Positions 22,150 to 33,557 are shown, numbered from the stretch's first letter. The stretch is DNA of 56,383 nt from Mesostigma viride (GCA_009746045.1 RPFO01000134.1:131501-187883); one strand, 5' to 3'. Program-made: numbers and translations. Notes: generated from the sequence alone by a model not told the origin.

Positions 22150-23976
22150 GCGGTGCCTTCTTCCACTACCTCTTCCAGCACCCCTGCCACCTCGTGACTG
22201 GTGGCAGCAGGTACGCTCAGGCCGTAGGCGCGATAGGATGAGTCGGGCTTTTAATGCTCGCACACTAGCCTGTCAGACGGTTAGGGCGTTAAACTGGATG
22301 GGGGGGGGGGGCGAGACCCGCCTGCTGTAGATTCAGCCCGTGTGCCTGGGCCTCTGCAGCAGGCGGCCCTAGATGGGATCGATGATGCTTGCAGGTCCTT
22401 TGTCCGCCGGAACGGTGGTTCCGTAGCGGCAATGGCAGGATCTGTAGTGGATGGGGGTGAATATGCTGAAGGAGCCCCTTACGAACCGTTAGTGGCCGCA
22501 CGCTTGGCCTTGCCTGGTCCGGGGGAAGGTGGCCAAGTGGATGTGCTGAACTTACTACCCCCCTCTTGGGGAGCAATTTTGAATGATGAGAGTAGGATGG
22601 TACGGACGCTGAGCCCAGCAGAGCGGATCTTGCAGAAGTCGATGCGGATCTCGCGGGGGTGTAGCATGGAGGAGTTCGCGCGGGTTTGCACGGTGTGTGT
22701 GGAGAGGGGGATTTTGGGTGGATTTTTTGAGGAGGAGCCGCCTATGGTGAACGGTACTTTTGGGGTCGGAAAGCCCGACGGCCGTATACGGCTGATTGTG
22801 GACAACCGGCGTGGCAACATGCCACTACCAGATCCTATGCCCGCTTTTTTACCACACCTTGGCGTGATTTGCGATTTGCCCACGCGCGCTGGGGAGGATG
22901 TTTTTTGGGGCGTATCAGATTTGGATTCGTACTACAACAGACTCCGCCTGCCAGTTTGGATGCGGCGGTACTGTGCGTGGATGCCGGTGTGGTCGGATCT
23001 GGTGGGCCTGAGTGGGGCTCGTCGGAAGGTGTGGCCGTGGATGTTGTGCTGGCCAATGGGCAACAAGCTGGCCGTCGCCGTGGCCCAGTGTGTGCATCAG
23101 TCTGTGTTGTACCGCTGTGGCCCCAAGCCGCCGTTGGAGGCTAGTCGTGGGCTGAGCATCAACATGTCCGCGCTGATCCTGGTGGCGGAGGCCAACGAGG
23201 CGGGGGAGACCGTCCGGCTGAGGCTGGAGGAGGACCCTGCTGCGCCCTTGGCGCCCTCGCCGTGCTTCGAATCTCGGCAGGATCTGGAAGGTATGCATGC
23301 TGTGACGATCGATGACCTCCATTTCACCCACTGTGCGTCGGTGGATGGGGTGAATCAGCAGCTAGATCGTGTTCAGGCTGCCTACGCCGCTGTTGGGCTG
23401 GTGCAGAAGTCTGACAAGGTGGTACGGGCGACAGCAGAGCAGACTGGTGTGCAGGCGGTGGGTGTCATTCACCAAAGAGATGGTGACGTGGTGCCTGTTC
23501 CTGAGCGTGTGGTGGCAGTTATCGCTGCTACTCATAGAATCTTAGATCGCGGGTTTACATACTACCGCGAACTTAGTTCTGTGCTTGGGAAGTGGGTGTG
23601 GATGCATCTGCTGTGCCGCCCCATGCTTTCGGTGTGGTCTGAGACGTACCGGCTGCTAGCAGCCATGAATGCCTCCCTGCCTGGGCGCCGCTGGCGCCTC
23701 CCTGTGGGGGCCCGCCAGGAGCTTCAGGCGGCGATCGACCTGGCCCCCTTTTTGAGGGCGGCCAGGGCCCGGCCCCTTTCTGACCGGGTCGTCGCAAGTG
23801 ATGCGAGCGGCTCCGGCGGTGGGGTGGTCTACAGGGACCTGCCTGGGGCCGATTGTGCCCGGCTGGCGACCCGGCGCGAAGCGCGGGGGTGGCGGACGAC
23901 AGCTTTAACGTCTGGGGAGGACTGGGACCTGGAGCGCATGGAGGAGGGGGACTACAGCCTCCTGGATAGTGGCCAC
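22150..23976 (+). pseudogene. PAT-A reverse transcriptase and RNaseH N-terminus
   Basis: A conserved pre-RT block (QVRSGRRRDRMSRAF ... RALNWMGGGG) is read in the gag-start frame. A 12-base G run at 22299-22310 then shifts the frame into the main ORF. RT shows IRLIVDNRRGNMPLPDP, then WGVSDLDSYYNRLRLP (first Asp), a KVWPWMLCWPMGNKLAVA block and the catalytic VTIDDLHF (TIDD where DIRS1 has YLDD-like). RNaseH starts at VVASDASGSGGGVVY. The frame is interrupted after DYSLLDSGH (23976). The remainder resumes at 28300 in the same RNaseH, so the gene was split by insertion. Confidence 0.85.
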
Positions 23977-24407
23977 CGAGGAAAACCGCCTCGCCGCCAG
24001 AATCGCTACCGATGCTAACAAACGGCCGCGCAACACGGAAGCCGTTTCCATGGCGACCGATGCTAACTCAACGCCAGCAACCCCACAGCCTGCTCCCTCT
24101 GATTTAACAACATACACACGCATTGGCACTCGCCTGCAGCCGGCCGACATCGCTGCATTTTTCACCATGTCGGTACGTCGCCGACGCGCAATACACCCTC
24201 AAAACCCGCTGCGACGCCGACTACCAGATCAGACACCCTAAAACCAGCGAGGTTATGACGGAAGACCCCCCGGCCCTCCAAATGGCAGAAATGGGACGAA
24301 GACCTGCTCCGAGCTGCCTGTGCACATGGGTCCTTACTTGTTGCCCCGAACTTTGCAACCCGCAGACGCGCTCTCTGGCTCACCGCAGCAGCAAGGATAG
24401 TGGCCAC
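23977..24407 (+). mobile_element. 431-bp insertion in PAT-A RNaseH with 13-bp duplication
   Basis: GGATAGTGGCCAC is present at 23964-23976 and again at 24395-24407. The intervening sequence is foreign to the RNaseH gene, so it entered with a 13-bp target duplication. That length suits a truncated non-LTR retrotransposon or retrocopy. There are no terminal inverted repeats and no poly(A). It ends in CAGCAGCAA. Coding-like pieces occur (TRIGTRLQPADIAAFF; KWQKWDEDLLRAACAHG) in different frames. Source unknown. Confidence 0.5.
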
Positions 24408-24485
24408 CAGTGTGAGATCATACGCCGTATAATACGGTATAATACGGTATAATACGTTATGCGCTGGTTTTTAGCGTATAATTTT

Positions 24486-25291
24486 TCATACGTAATACGT
24501 TTTAGCGCATAATGACGCATAATGACGTATAATACCGTATAATGCCGTATTTTCCGCGGTTTTTTTACGTTTTGCGCGGCTAGGATGCCAGAACGACAGG
24601 GCAACGATTTGAAGCCACAGATTTCGTATCTCTACTAAGTACTGACCCGTCTGAACTTTCACAATTCGACGCGATCTTATTTTGACATTGTGGTGCACAG
24701 TGCGCGCACCGTGCGGAGGTGGCCATGGCGACGTGCGTTCCGTTAAAATATGGCTAATCCGGCGGGCGACAGGCGAAAAAATTAAGCCGATGGTTAAAAG
24801 TGATGTTCTATTATGATGTTTCATAGCAAGATCTGCACTATTTGCAAATTCGCTGCCTTTGTTGGTACAGATTTGCACGGGGGTCTCATCCAACAATTTG
24901 GCCGCGATGAATAATCTAGCATGTGTGCCTGCGACGGTAGAACTCGATATTCGTGGGTTATTTTGATGCAGCAAGAGCCGTTTAGTAACGGACACCATGA
25001 AAATAACCTAAGCATCTTCGATCTGCGGCCATTTCCTGTCATTTCTAAAATGATTTCGTTCAGGCCTGCGCGATCCGTGGTTAATCCATCCATGGCTGGC
25101 TGGCTTTTCTTGCGTGCCTGGGTAGGAAATAATGCCGGCCGTGGTACGTTGATTTGCCGCATGTCACCGCCCAGTCTGTTTGCGCTCTTAATGAACCTGG
25201 CATGAAACTTTTTGCGCCGTTTCTGGGTTTTTCTTGCTATTTTGTTCTCCACTTGTTGCAGTTGTGCTATCAGATTTTCCGCAGCTTTCAA
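24486..25291 (-). pseudogene. Possible integrase-like relic inside hAT-1
   Basis: Two minus frames, shifted near 24990, read QKRRKKFHARFIKSANRLGG, ARKKSQPAMDGL and then ARLFIAAKLLDETPVQIC with TNKGSEFANS. The last piece resembles the second-Asp block of retroviral-type integrases (TDKGSEF), with Asn where Asp is expected. Near 24726 the strand also carries GARTVHH with an upstream ATGGCCA, matching the copia-2 gag start. This suggests copia-related debris. The evidence is thin. Confidence 0.25.
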
Positions 25292-25931
25292 TGGTTTTCC
25301 TTACGCTGCGTATGCCATGCTTCCTAAAGCTACCCAGAATTGATCGGGCAGTTATCTGGCTTTGCTACGCTTCCTGTATGGAGGTTTTCACACGGTAGAC
25401 ATTCTATATTGCGTAGTCAAGGACCCTAGCTGCCTGGGAGCGGCATCACCGTTGCAAGGAGCTGGCGAGCTCATAGACGCCTGTCATGCTCTTCAGCCTG
25501 CTGGAAAACAAGGTTGTTGTATGGAAGGTGAGAATATGTGAGTTACTTATCACATCCCCACCTGTTTAGCCAGCTCCGTGGTCCCCCAACGGGGACACGA
25601 GATTAATTAATATTAATTAAATAATTCAGTTAATTAATTAATTAATGCACACCACGAGTCACACACCTGTAGTCACATGCAGCTCAGTATATTCACATAG
25701 CATCGCACCATGCAAACATACTACATGCATTAATTGTATACTACTGTAGTATTTGCGTGCATGCACAGCCACATATATATTCATTGAGAATGATAGATTA
25801 CGGAGGTGAGATAGGCATGCAACATAAGGAAAAACCCGATAACTGGGAGAATAACCCTGAAGAAATTAATAGTAATCTGACACAGACATCCAAGGATCAC
25901 GCCAGCGGCACAAGGTACAACTAACTATACA
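25292..25931. other. AT-rich non-coding interval in hAT-1
   Basis: 25600-25650 is rich in ATTAATTAA words, followed by unassigned AT-rich sequence that contains the LINE 3' side. No gene is seen. Confidence 0.5.
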
Positions 25932-27903
25932 TCACAAAACTACACGCAGCAACAGCGCTGCCGGCCCACCATGCAGGCCTGGAAGGGATCTAGACCGCAT
26001 GGGTCGCGACAAAGTCGGCCCGGGTGCGGCGGAATAACACATCAGCCACGGTGCGAGTGAGGGCGAGTGACAGACGCTGCCGCCAATACGAGGACCACGT
26101 GCGGGCCGACCACGGGGCGGTCTGACCCTCGAGGTCGAGGCGGTCTTCACGGCGCTGGCAGCACTCGTGGAAAAACTCCGCTGTCTTGGGGCCCATGGCC
26201 CCGAACTCCTCAAGGACAAAGGGGATGACCCGGTGGGGCCCCACATTGCCGTAGGAGGCAAACTTGTCGCGCTCAGCCACAGCGGCAGCAGCGCCGGCAT
26301 CCACAGCCGCCCGGAGGATGTGGCGACCGGAAAGCGGCCGAGCCACGGAGACATCGATGAGCAGGTGGCAACCCTGCCCGTCGTAGTCAAGCACGGTAAT
26401 GTCGGGGCGATGGTTGGGTGAGTAGAGGGCGGCCCCATCCGCGTCCTCGCACTTGATGGTGGAGTGGGGAAAGACCGACCGAACCATGGCACACACCACC
26501 CGGAGGAGAGCGGTATGGAGATAGAGGAACCAGTTCTGGTTCTGCTGGCCACCCATGCACGCGATGTAGTGCGTCCCAGTAGTATCCAGAGCAAGCCCGC
26601 AGCTGCCGCAGGACGCACCCGCCGTGATGAGAGGTTGCGGGGCAAAGAGCTGGTGGCGGAGAGCGATGGCGTAAAGGGCCGGAACCAGTGTGAACAAAGG
26701 GCTCATGGGGAGGGCGCGCAGGAATGCGGACCCCACGCTCCCCTCAAGGGAAACGGAGTGAAGCCAAGCCTTCCCCTGATCGTTCAAGCTCGCATGCAGA
26801 CCCATCCAGTCGGCACAGTGTAGTATACCCGCGTAGGTCTTTTGTTGTTTTTCATGAACGCAGGCAGGGAAGACACTAGGACTGACGACAGTGGACACGC
26901 CGGGCGTGCCCCGGGGCAGGCGACGGTGGACGGCCTGAGCGGGGCGGACGAGGTCGCAAGCCTGCTGGATCCCGAGGTAAGAATCCTGCACAGCCTGCAC
27001 AAAGGGGAAGGGGGATGGGGTGACCAAGTCGGGAATGGCGCTGACGGCGCTGGGGACCAACCGGCGGATCTCCGCCCAGGCCTGAGCAACAGAGCCAAGG
27101 AAGGCGGCGGGGGCGAGGCGGGCGGCGCGGGTGAGCCCACACCCGCCCATGCGGCAGGGGAGGGTGGCCAAGCGCATGGAGTGAGCTGGCAGGCTAGGGC
27201 CGGGGAGGAGCACCTGCAAGGCGGCCTGAATGCGCTCGTCATGGCCTTCCGCAGCAAGCCGCACCAAGTGGGGGGGAGCGCCACGGAGCCAGTGAACCAC
27301 CCGCGGGTGGGCGCAAAACCACAGGAGGAGCCCTTTGGTCTGGGGGTCCTTGAGGCGCGCCCAAGTCTCGAGGACATGGGTGCGCTGTTCCACGGTGGCC
27401 CGGAGCTCCTCTTCGACGTAGTCAGGGTCACCCACAGGGACGCCCAGGCACGAGAAACCACGCGCCCGCGCCAATGCCCCCGGGATAGCCGCGGGGAAGC
27501 CAGAGCAGTCCCCCTGGGGCGAAAAGACTGCACACTTGGGGAGGGTGAGCCGAAGGTTGATGGCCGCCATGGCCACTTCAAGGGCAGCCAGGGCGGCAAC
27601 CACAGCGTCGGCCGGGCCAAGGGCATGGATATCGTCCATATAGGCGAGGAGCACGACATCCGGGTGCGCAGCGTGGACACCTTGGAGAGCCTTGTGCAGC
27701 GGGGCAGACAGGTAAAAGGGGCCGAGGGGGTCACCTTGCTGGGTTCCCGTGCGGGAAGCGATGTCGGCGAACGTCCCATCCTCCATGAGGAAGGAGAGTT
27801 GAGTGGGTTCGCCGTAGCAGGCTGCTGTCCACGCAAGAAGGTCAGGGAACGCCTCGCCGACGGCCTCAAAGATGCTAGCCTTGGTGACAGCATTGAACGC
27901 ACA
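25932..27903 (-). pseudogene. 5'-truncated LINE with RT and restriction-like endonuclease
   Basis: The open minus frame starts in RT (AFNAVTKASIFEAVG, after the first Asp). It passes TGTQQGDPLGPFYL and the catalytic LLAYMDDIHALG, then the thumb. A CX2C...H...C cluster follows (CGSCGLALDTTGTHYIAC), and then RPDITVLDYDG and HLLIDVSVARP. These form a PD-(D/E)xK restriction-like endonuclease as in R2/NeSL-type LINEs. The frame from 27900 to 25990 is unbroken. The gene is cut at 27903, where AT-rich sequence begins, so it is a dead-on-arrival copy that inserted fairly recently. No clear poly(A) is seen at the 3' side. Confidence 0.85.
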
Positions 27904-28193
27904 TATATATATTAAAATATATAATTACTTGCATCAAAGTGAAGGCACCCAAGTAAACATAACCAATATAAAGCCACATATATACACACATACACACAAT
28001 TATGCATGCGCACGTTTACATTCTCAGTATTACATGCAATACATCGATCGTGTCCACAATGTCCACCGTATAGAGTATAGCCGAGGGTAGTAGGGCAACC
28101 TTGGATTATGTCCAAAACAGTGTTAAAAACATGTGGATTGATTGTGGGTGTCTTAAAATGTGTTTAAAATCAGAGTATTCTGAGTGTGTCCGT
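27904..28193. repeat. AT- and CA-rich low-complexity sequence
   Basis: ATATAT, ACACAC and TATACAC tracts at the 5' junction of the LINE. No gene. Confidence 0.6.
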
Positions 28194-28299
28194 ACGATAA
28201 CGTATAATATCGTATTATACCGTATCATACCGTATTATACATTATACTCCACCGTGACCGTATAACGCGTATAACGTACGATCTCACTCTGGTGGCCAC

Positions 28300-29607
28300 T
28301 GGCGTACGGCACTGTCCTACCGGTGGCGGGGGCAGCCTAACCACATCAACGTCAAGGAGGCGATTGCTGCGACACAGGGGGTCGAGTGGTCGTGCCGGAC
28401 CAAGGCGTGTCGAGGTAAGCGAGTCGTCCGGCTCGTGGACTCCAGTGCTGTGGTGGGGGCGTTTGTCAGAGGGCGGTCGTCTTCCTACCGCCTCAATCAG
28501 CTGGTTCGGCGCTACTGCGCTCTGTCACTGGCTGGCGACATGCAGAGCCACTGGGTCTGGGTGGCTACCGACCACAACCCAGCTGACAAGGCCAGTCGGC
28601 GTGGCCCTTGGATTCCTGACTTGACCCGGTGTGGTGACGTGCATCCCAACCCTGGGCCTGAGGGGGCGCGACGCCCTCGGGACTTGGCACTTTTGGAGGG
28701 CACAGTCAACCCTGTGTCTACCTTGCCAGCGTACCGGCGCGCGGCGGCTGTCTACGTGGCGTGGGCGCCACCTGGCCCAGGCTGTCGACCCAGCTGCATG
28801 ACGCGGAAGCCATTTTCTGTGAGTGGATTTCTGCTGTCTACCATGCCAGAGGCGGGCGGGGGCGTACCTTATGCCAGCACGCCAAGGCCTGTCTGCACCT
28901 GTACTACCCCGACATTGTTCGGAATTGGGTACTGGCGGACCGCCTGCTAGCAGGTTGGCAGCGGCTTGTTCCGGCTGTCAGCCCTACGCCTATGCCCTGG
29001 CGCCTTTGCTATTTCACTGCCCTGTTGCTAGTTTCACGTCGACATGTGCATTTGAGTGCGTTGATTATTACTGCTTTCCAGCAGTATTTACGCATTAGCG
29101 AGGCGCTAGGGCTGCGGGTTCGGGATGTGGCTCATCCCAGCCACCCCCTTCTCGAGCCAGGGCCCTGTCACGGTCGGTGCCCTGGTGCTGCGCAACCCCA
29201 AAACTGCGCAGGGGGCGGCCCAGCACGTCCTCGTCCGGGATCCACTTTCTTTGTGGCTCCTGCGACGCCTGACGGCTGGCCAGCCCCCGGATGCACTCCT
29301 CTTTCGGGGCTTAACGTACAGCCAGGCTAGGCAGCAGTGGGAGGCTGTGCAGGCCCGCATGGGCATCCCGGGGATGTTTTCTTTTCACAGCCTCCGGCAT
29401 GGGGGGGCGACGCACGACGCCATCGCTGGCGAGTCGCCGGAGGCCATCCAGCTGCGCGGCCGTTGGGCTTCGGCCCTCTCGGTCACGCGCTACATTGGCC
29501 TCCACCGCAGCCTCCTGGGGCGCGACATCCCGCCCGCCCTCTGGGCTCAGGCCCTGGGTTTTGACCCAGCGGCTTTCCGGCGCCACTTCGGTGGCGTCGA
29601 GTTTTGA
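28300..29607 (+). pseudogene. PAT-A RNaseH C-terminus and tyrosine recombinase
   Basis: It resumes RNaseH with WRTALSYRWRG, HINVKEAIAATQGVEW, RLVDSSAVVGAFV and VATDHNPADKASRRG, the DIRS RNaseH end. A 2A-like motif follows (28633-28659). The recombinase then reads STQLHDAEAIFCEWISAVY and, after frame changes near 28755 and 29140, QQYLRISEALGLRVRDV (first Arg block). HSLRHGGATHDA (His-x2-Arg), GRWASALSV and TRYIGLH (nucleophilic Tyr) complete the RHRY set. It ends with TGA at 29605. The recombinase would integrate the circular cDNA. Confidence 0.85.
28633..28659 (+). other. 2A-like ribosome-skipping motif GDVHPNPGP
   Basis: The nine residues GDVHPNPGP lie between the RNaseH end and the recombinase in the same frame. 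The 2A consensus is DxExNPGP; here the Glu is His. NPGP, the skipping site, is intact. If active it would release the recombinase from RT-RNaseH. Confidence 0.5.
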
Positions 29608-29780
29608 CGTCTTCCTGTCTTTATCTCTCGTCTTTTAGCTATCAACTGACCTCACCCTTGTGTGGGGGGTCAGGGGGGAAATGGTTTAACTAACCCGAGG
29701 GTGAACCTGGGTTGGGACAAAGTACCCCCATAGCTAGGTAGTTTAAGTTTTCTTTTTTCTATTAACCGTGGAACTCCAGG
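29608..29780. other. Junction between PAT-A recombinase and DIRS-B
   Basis: Non-coding. It holds the PAT-A 3' untranslated region and the point where reverse-oriented DIRS-B begins. The exact breakpoint is not resolvable without another copy. Confidence 0.5.
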
Positions 29781-31520
29781 GTAACCAGAAGTCGGGTACC
29801 CCCGCACCTCTCGTGCCCTCGCCAGCTCCGTCACATCGCCCGGCTCCATGGTTGCGTACACGACACCTTGCCCGTAGGTGGACGCGTCAGATGCAACCAC
29901 CTCACGGGCCAAAGGTGCGCTTCGGTCAACCCTTAGCATGGGAGCCAAGGCCAGGGCACACTCTAACTCCTCCCGCACCCCGGCCCACAGCACCCAGGAT
30001 CGCTGCCCCCACCCTTGCAGGCTGATGAATTTGAAACATTGCTGCCAAATGGACAAGCAGCTGCGGCTTAACATCTGCAGCCACAACCACCGCCCCAAGA
30101 CGGCAGCCAGCCCCTCGGCCGTAGCTCGGCCTCGAGTGAGTATAGCCTGCGTGTGGGCGATCACAAGGTTGAGCTGCTTGACCGTTGGTTCCAGCACGCC
30201 GTTCCGTCGGTGCACCACCCCTAGGGCTTCTAGCTCGTCCCCTTCCAGGCTCGCCATCTTAGTCTTCTCCTTAGACGGCACAAGGTTGTTAGGGAGGTAG
30301 CCTTCCTCAATAGCGCGCGTGATGAGCTGGTTCACCGCCTCGCAGGTCCGCCCGTTGCTGGCCACCAAGTCATCAATAGTGATGGACAGCATGGGGGCAG
30401 GGGGGTTTTCCAGGTCAATCTGAAGCTCCCCGGCGCGCTCCTCCTTGTACTCGATGGCCAAGCGCAGTGGCTGGCCACACTCGTCGCGCACCAAGGTGAG
30501 CTCACCTGCGCTTGAGAGGTAGTTGACCTGGCGCCTCGGATCCAGGGCACCGGTCATGTAGAGCACCATCTCATGGATGGCCTCCCCCAGCGCCACCGCA
30601 TGGGAATGTCCCATGGCCAGCACCTTGAGCACGGGCCACACCTTCCGCCTGGGCCCTGCCAGACCTACGCTAGTCGACCACACACTAGGAAGCCCTTGGT
30701 AGTCCCACCACCACTCGGGCACCTCGATGGAATAGTAGTATGACACGAGGTCGCTCTTGGCGCAGTAGCACCAGCCTTTGATGTAGACCTCCACGAGGAT
30801 GCCCAGGTGGGGTAGCAGGATCTTGGGGGGGTCCACCCACAGCAGGTTGCCCAGCTTCCTGTTGACGATGAACCGAAGCTCACCCACCCCCTTGGCCACT
30901 CCAAAGCAGCCATCCACCCACTTGGGCCGCCTCTCCCGGAACGCCACCATGCCCACGCCCGCTGCCCGGCTCATGAGCTTGCCCCATTCAGCCATGGAGC
31001 ATCCCCGGCTGGGCTTGGGCACATTCCAATACTTTGCGCTCGCCACGACCGCTGGCTTGATGCAGTTCTCTTCGCTGGCATATATCTCCCGCCAGCTCGG
31101 CCGCATAGCCAACAGGTCGAGCAGCCGTGCCTTCCCCGCCACCTCCGCCTTTGGTAGACTCACCGCGTCCGCGCGCAGTTGTTCATACTTATTCTGCTTC
31201 CCATATATTGCATCAGCACCTTCTTGCTCCTGGCCTGTCGCAACGCCCCCTACGCGGCGACTGTGCCAGGTGCAGTGCCTCTTGACCCTCGCAAGGGCCT
31301 CCTCCCTCCCCTTAGAGCACGCCCCTCTAGGGTTAGGAGGAGGGTCTTGCCCCCCTCCCCACAGCCAATTAAGCCAACGCACTACCTTGCATTGCAGTGT
31401 GTACTCGCGGTGGCGGCGCGTGGCACGCTGTCGCCGGCGTGCCGATCTCACCCTGCCCCACGCGGTGTACGCTGGCCTAAGTGGGTATGGCAGCGGGAAA
31501 AGGGAGCGGTCCCGCTGGGA
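29781..31520 (-). pseudogene. DIRS-B reverse transcriptase and truncated RNaseH
   Basis: The open minus frame carries the pre-RT block RVRSARRRQRATRRH ... RWLNWLWGGG. RT follows with ELRFIVNRKLGNLL, AKSDLVSYYYSIEVP (first Asp), KVWPVLKVLAMGHSHAVA and SITIDDLVAS (TIDD). RNaseH begins at VVASDASTYGQGVVY and loses similarity after AREVRGY near 29810. The rest of RNaseH and the recombinase are absent, so the copy is 3'-truncated. The RT frame itself is intact over about 570 residues, which suggests a younger insertion than PAT-A. Confidence 0.8.
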
Positions 31521-31522
31521 TT

Positions 31523-32577
31523 CTATTTCCCTACTTGTTGAGCCTTGCTGAGCTTGTCCAAGAGGATGGCAGTTTGGAGAGCTGCCTTGACAGCCGGGGT
31601 GGCTGACAGTGCAGCCTCCTCCCCCAATGGCAGGAGGTGGCTGGCCACCTTCCACCCCCCCCTCCTTGCCCTTCCACCTGCAGCAAGGCCGCCACCACCC
31701 TCATTAGGTACTCCATGCCCACAAGCTCCCCGGCTGCTGAGCCCAGCTCCTTGAGAAGGGTGTCCATGGCCAATGCAATGTTCATGACAATTTTCCTGTT
31801 CTCCATGTTCCGCCAATTTCCAGGCTTTACCGTCATGACCCACGACCGGATTCCCATCCCATTGTCGCTGGCGTCCTCCAACACCCCCGGCAGCACCCGC
31901 TCCGAAACCCGATATTTCACGCTCTTGGCTCGGCTTGGCAGCGCCACCCCTTTCGAGGCCTTGAAGTGGCTTCCCGCCCCCTCCATTCCTCCCAGCGCTG
32001 CCTTCAAACCTTGCATGAATTTCTCGGCTGCGACCTCCCCCTCCTCGTCCTCCTCGTCGTCCTGATTTTCGGTTTCCGGAGGTGCCCCAACGAATGTCGC
32101 CAACCTCGCCCTCATTTCCTTTCCGACAGCCCCCCCACCTGCCGAAACCTTGGCCGCGCCTTTCGGCTTGGCCATTTTTCGCTGCGCAGGTGTCGTTGGT
32201 GGCAGCGCCTGATCCTCCTCCTCGTCCGCCGCGAGATCTGCCACGGCCAGCAGTTTTGCCACCAACGTTCCGTTTGGGTCACGTGCGTCCAACACGTCGC
32301 CAACATCAACGTGATCGGCCAGCAACTGCACGACAGACTTCAGCTGGCTCGAGCTCCACGAGCTGGCGTCCGTCACCCAGTCCTCGGCACCGAAGACCTG
32401 CTCGACTGCCCCCACCGCCTCTGCGGGGCTGATGCACTTGGCGAGCAGAGTGGCGAGCTGCTTCTTTTTGGCGCTGAAGGCGACTGGCGCGTGACTGGCG
32501 GCAGCAGCCCGCGGTGTGGGCGTCCCGTCCTCCCCGCGCGCTGCCTGCCCTCCTGTAGCTTTGCGCCCCTTCGGCAT
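31523..32577 (-). pseudogene. DIRS-B gag
   Basis: It starts at MPKGRKATGGQAARG (ATG at 32575-32577), with an Ala/Lys-rich N-terminus, an acidic patch (DDEEDEEGE) and the conserved KGVALPSRAK and ERVLPGVLED blocks. A one-base shift in the G-run near 31670 is needed to reach LPLGEEAALSATPAVKAAL. It ends with TAG at 31523. It is homologous to the PAT-A gag at 21038-22145. Confidence 0.7.
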
Positions 32578-33142
32578 TGCTGCTCAGGGCCAAAAATGGC
32601 TCCGACAGTACAGGTTCGTCAAACCAGAGGTTCGTTTCCCCTGGCTTGCTGTCGCCGCCCTCGTGAAAAGAAAAGAGGCCGACCTTAGCTAGGTGGGTTT
32701 GTTTTTGTCCTTTTTTGCGTGTCATGCGGCCTTGGCCCGGACGGCATTTTTTCGCCACGCAAATGTTGCGTCTGAACAAATGACGCAATGTGGCGTTCTA
32801 ATTGCCGGCAGCTTACGTAAGGCTGCCGGGGCTATTAGGTCACATATTGCGTGAGAGAAAGAATCTAGATCTAGTTAATCACTACGCCATGAGCCAAGAA
32901 ACCTAGACAGTGGCAGGTTTATATCTCAACGTAGCTCCTGCCACCTGGCCAAGAAAAACTGGCCAAAGCTTTGGCCACGACTGATCCGGATCAGGCCGCA
33001 CCGGCCTCAAAAGGTATGTCACGTGAACCCAATAACCTAGCTATAGCGGCTACCCTTCCATCTCACTATAAAGAAACTATGTTCAGAGAACCACGATTGC
33101 ATGTCCTACGTATTTTCGGCTGTTAGCCATGTAAGGAGATGT
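32578..33142. other. DIRS-B upstream region and PAT-A 3' remainder
   Basis: Non-coding. A near-perfect palindrome lies at 32805-32829 (CCGGCAGC/GCTGCCGG around TTACGTAAG). The right edge of DIRS-B falls somewhere here. Confidence 0.5.
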
Positions 33143-33347
33143 GGGTAGAGCAGGGGCACAGCTGCTGTGGGCTGGCCCTGCACATTCACATAGTGTGCTC
33201 ATGCACCCTAGCATACAGATGGCCGTGTTGCCATCTGGTAGACATGTCTGTGTTATTCCACCGTATAGAGCTAGCACACATATTGTAATAAATTTGATGT
33301 TTAATTGTGGTGATGCATGCAAAGCAAGGCAAGGCCAGAAATGGATT
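33143..33347 (+). repeat. PAT-A split repeat B1
   Basis: Repeated at 33582-33779, differing by a 4-base gap and a few bases near the end (TTAATTGTGGTG versus TTTTGTGGAG). It abuts A2 directly. Confidence 0.8.
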
Positions 33348-33557
33348 TGGTGAGCTAATAATGCTCATTTTATCTATGACTAACCTGCTGAGCGGAGAAT
33401 GCAACGCCGTATAGCACAAAAAGAAAAAATAATTTTAGAAAAAATATTTTTTGTGCTGGCACCCGTACCCCAGCCACCCAGGTAGGGGTTGGCTGGACAG
33501 GTGGTTGCTATAAAAGGTGGGCTTCCATTCTAGGGAAGCAGGTTGTTTCTTTTGCCT
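33345..33557 (+). repeat. PAT-A split repeat A2
   Basis: Copy of the left-end repeat A1 (20751-20965), same orientation, including the TATAAAAGG box (33509-33517). It sits between B1 and B2, as expected for a PAT-type 3' end. Confidence 0.8.

Larger units (their letters stand above)
24408..28291. mobile_element. hAT-1: hAT-type DNA transposon with 8-bp target duplication
   Basis: The left end CAGTGTGAGATCATACG and the right end (reverse strand) CAGAGTGAGATCGTACG form terminal inverted repeats. The 8-bp duplication GTGGCCAC flanks them at 24400-24407 and 28292-28299. CAGNG termini with 8-bp duplications define hAT. Both subterminal zones are packed with GTATAATACG-like decamers (24424-24560 and 28194-28275). 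No hAT transposase is recognisable inside, so this copy is non-autonomous or gutted. It contains a LINE fragment at 25932-27903. Confidence 0.85.
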
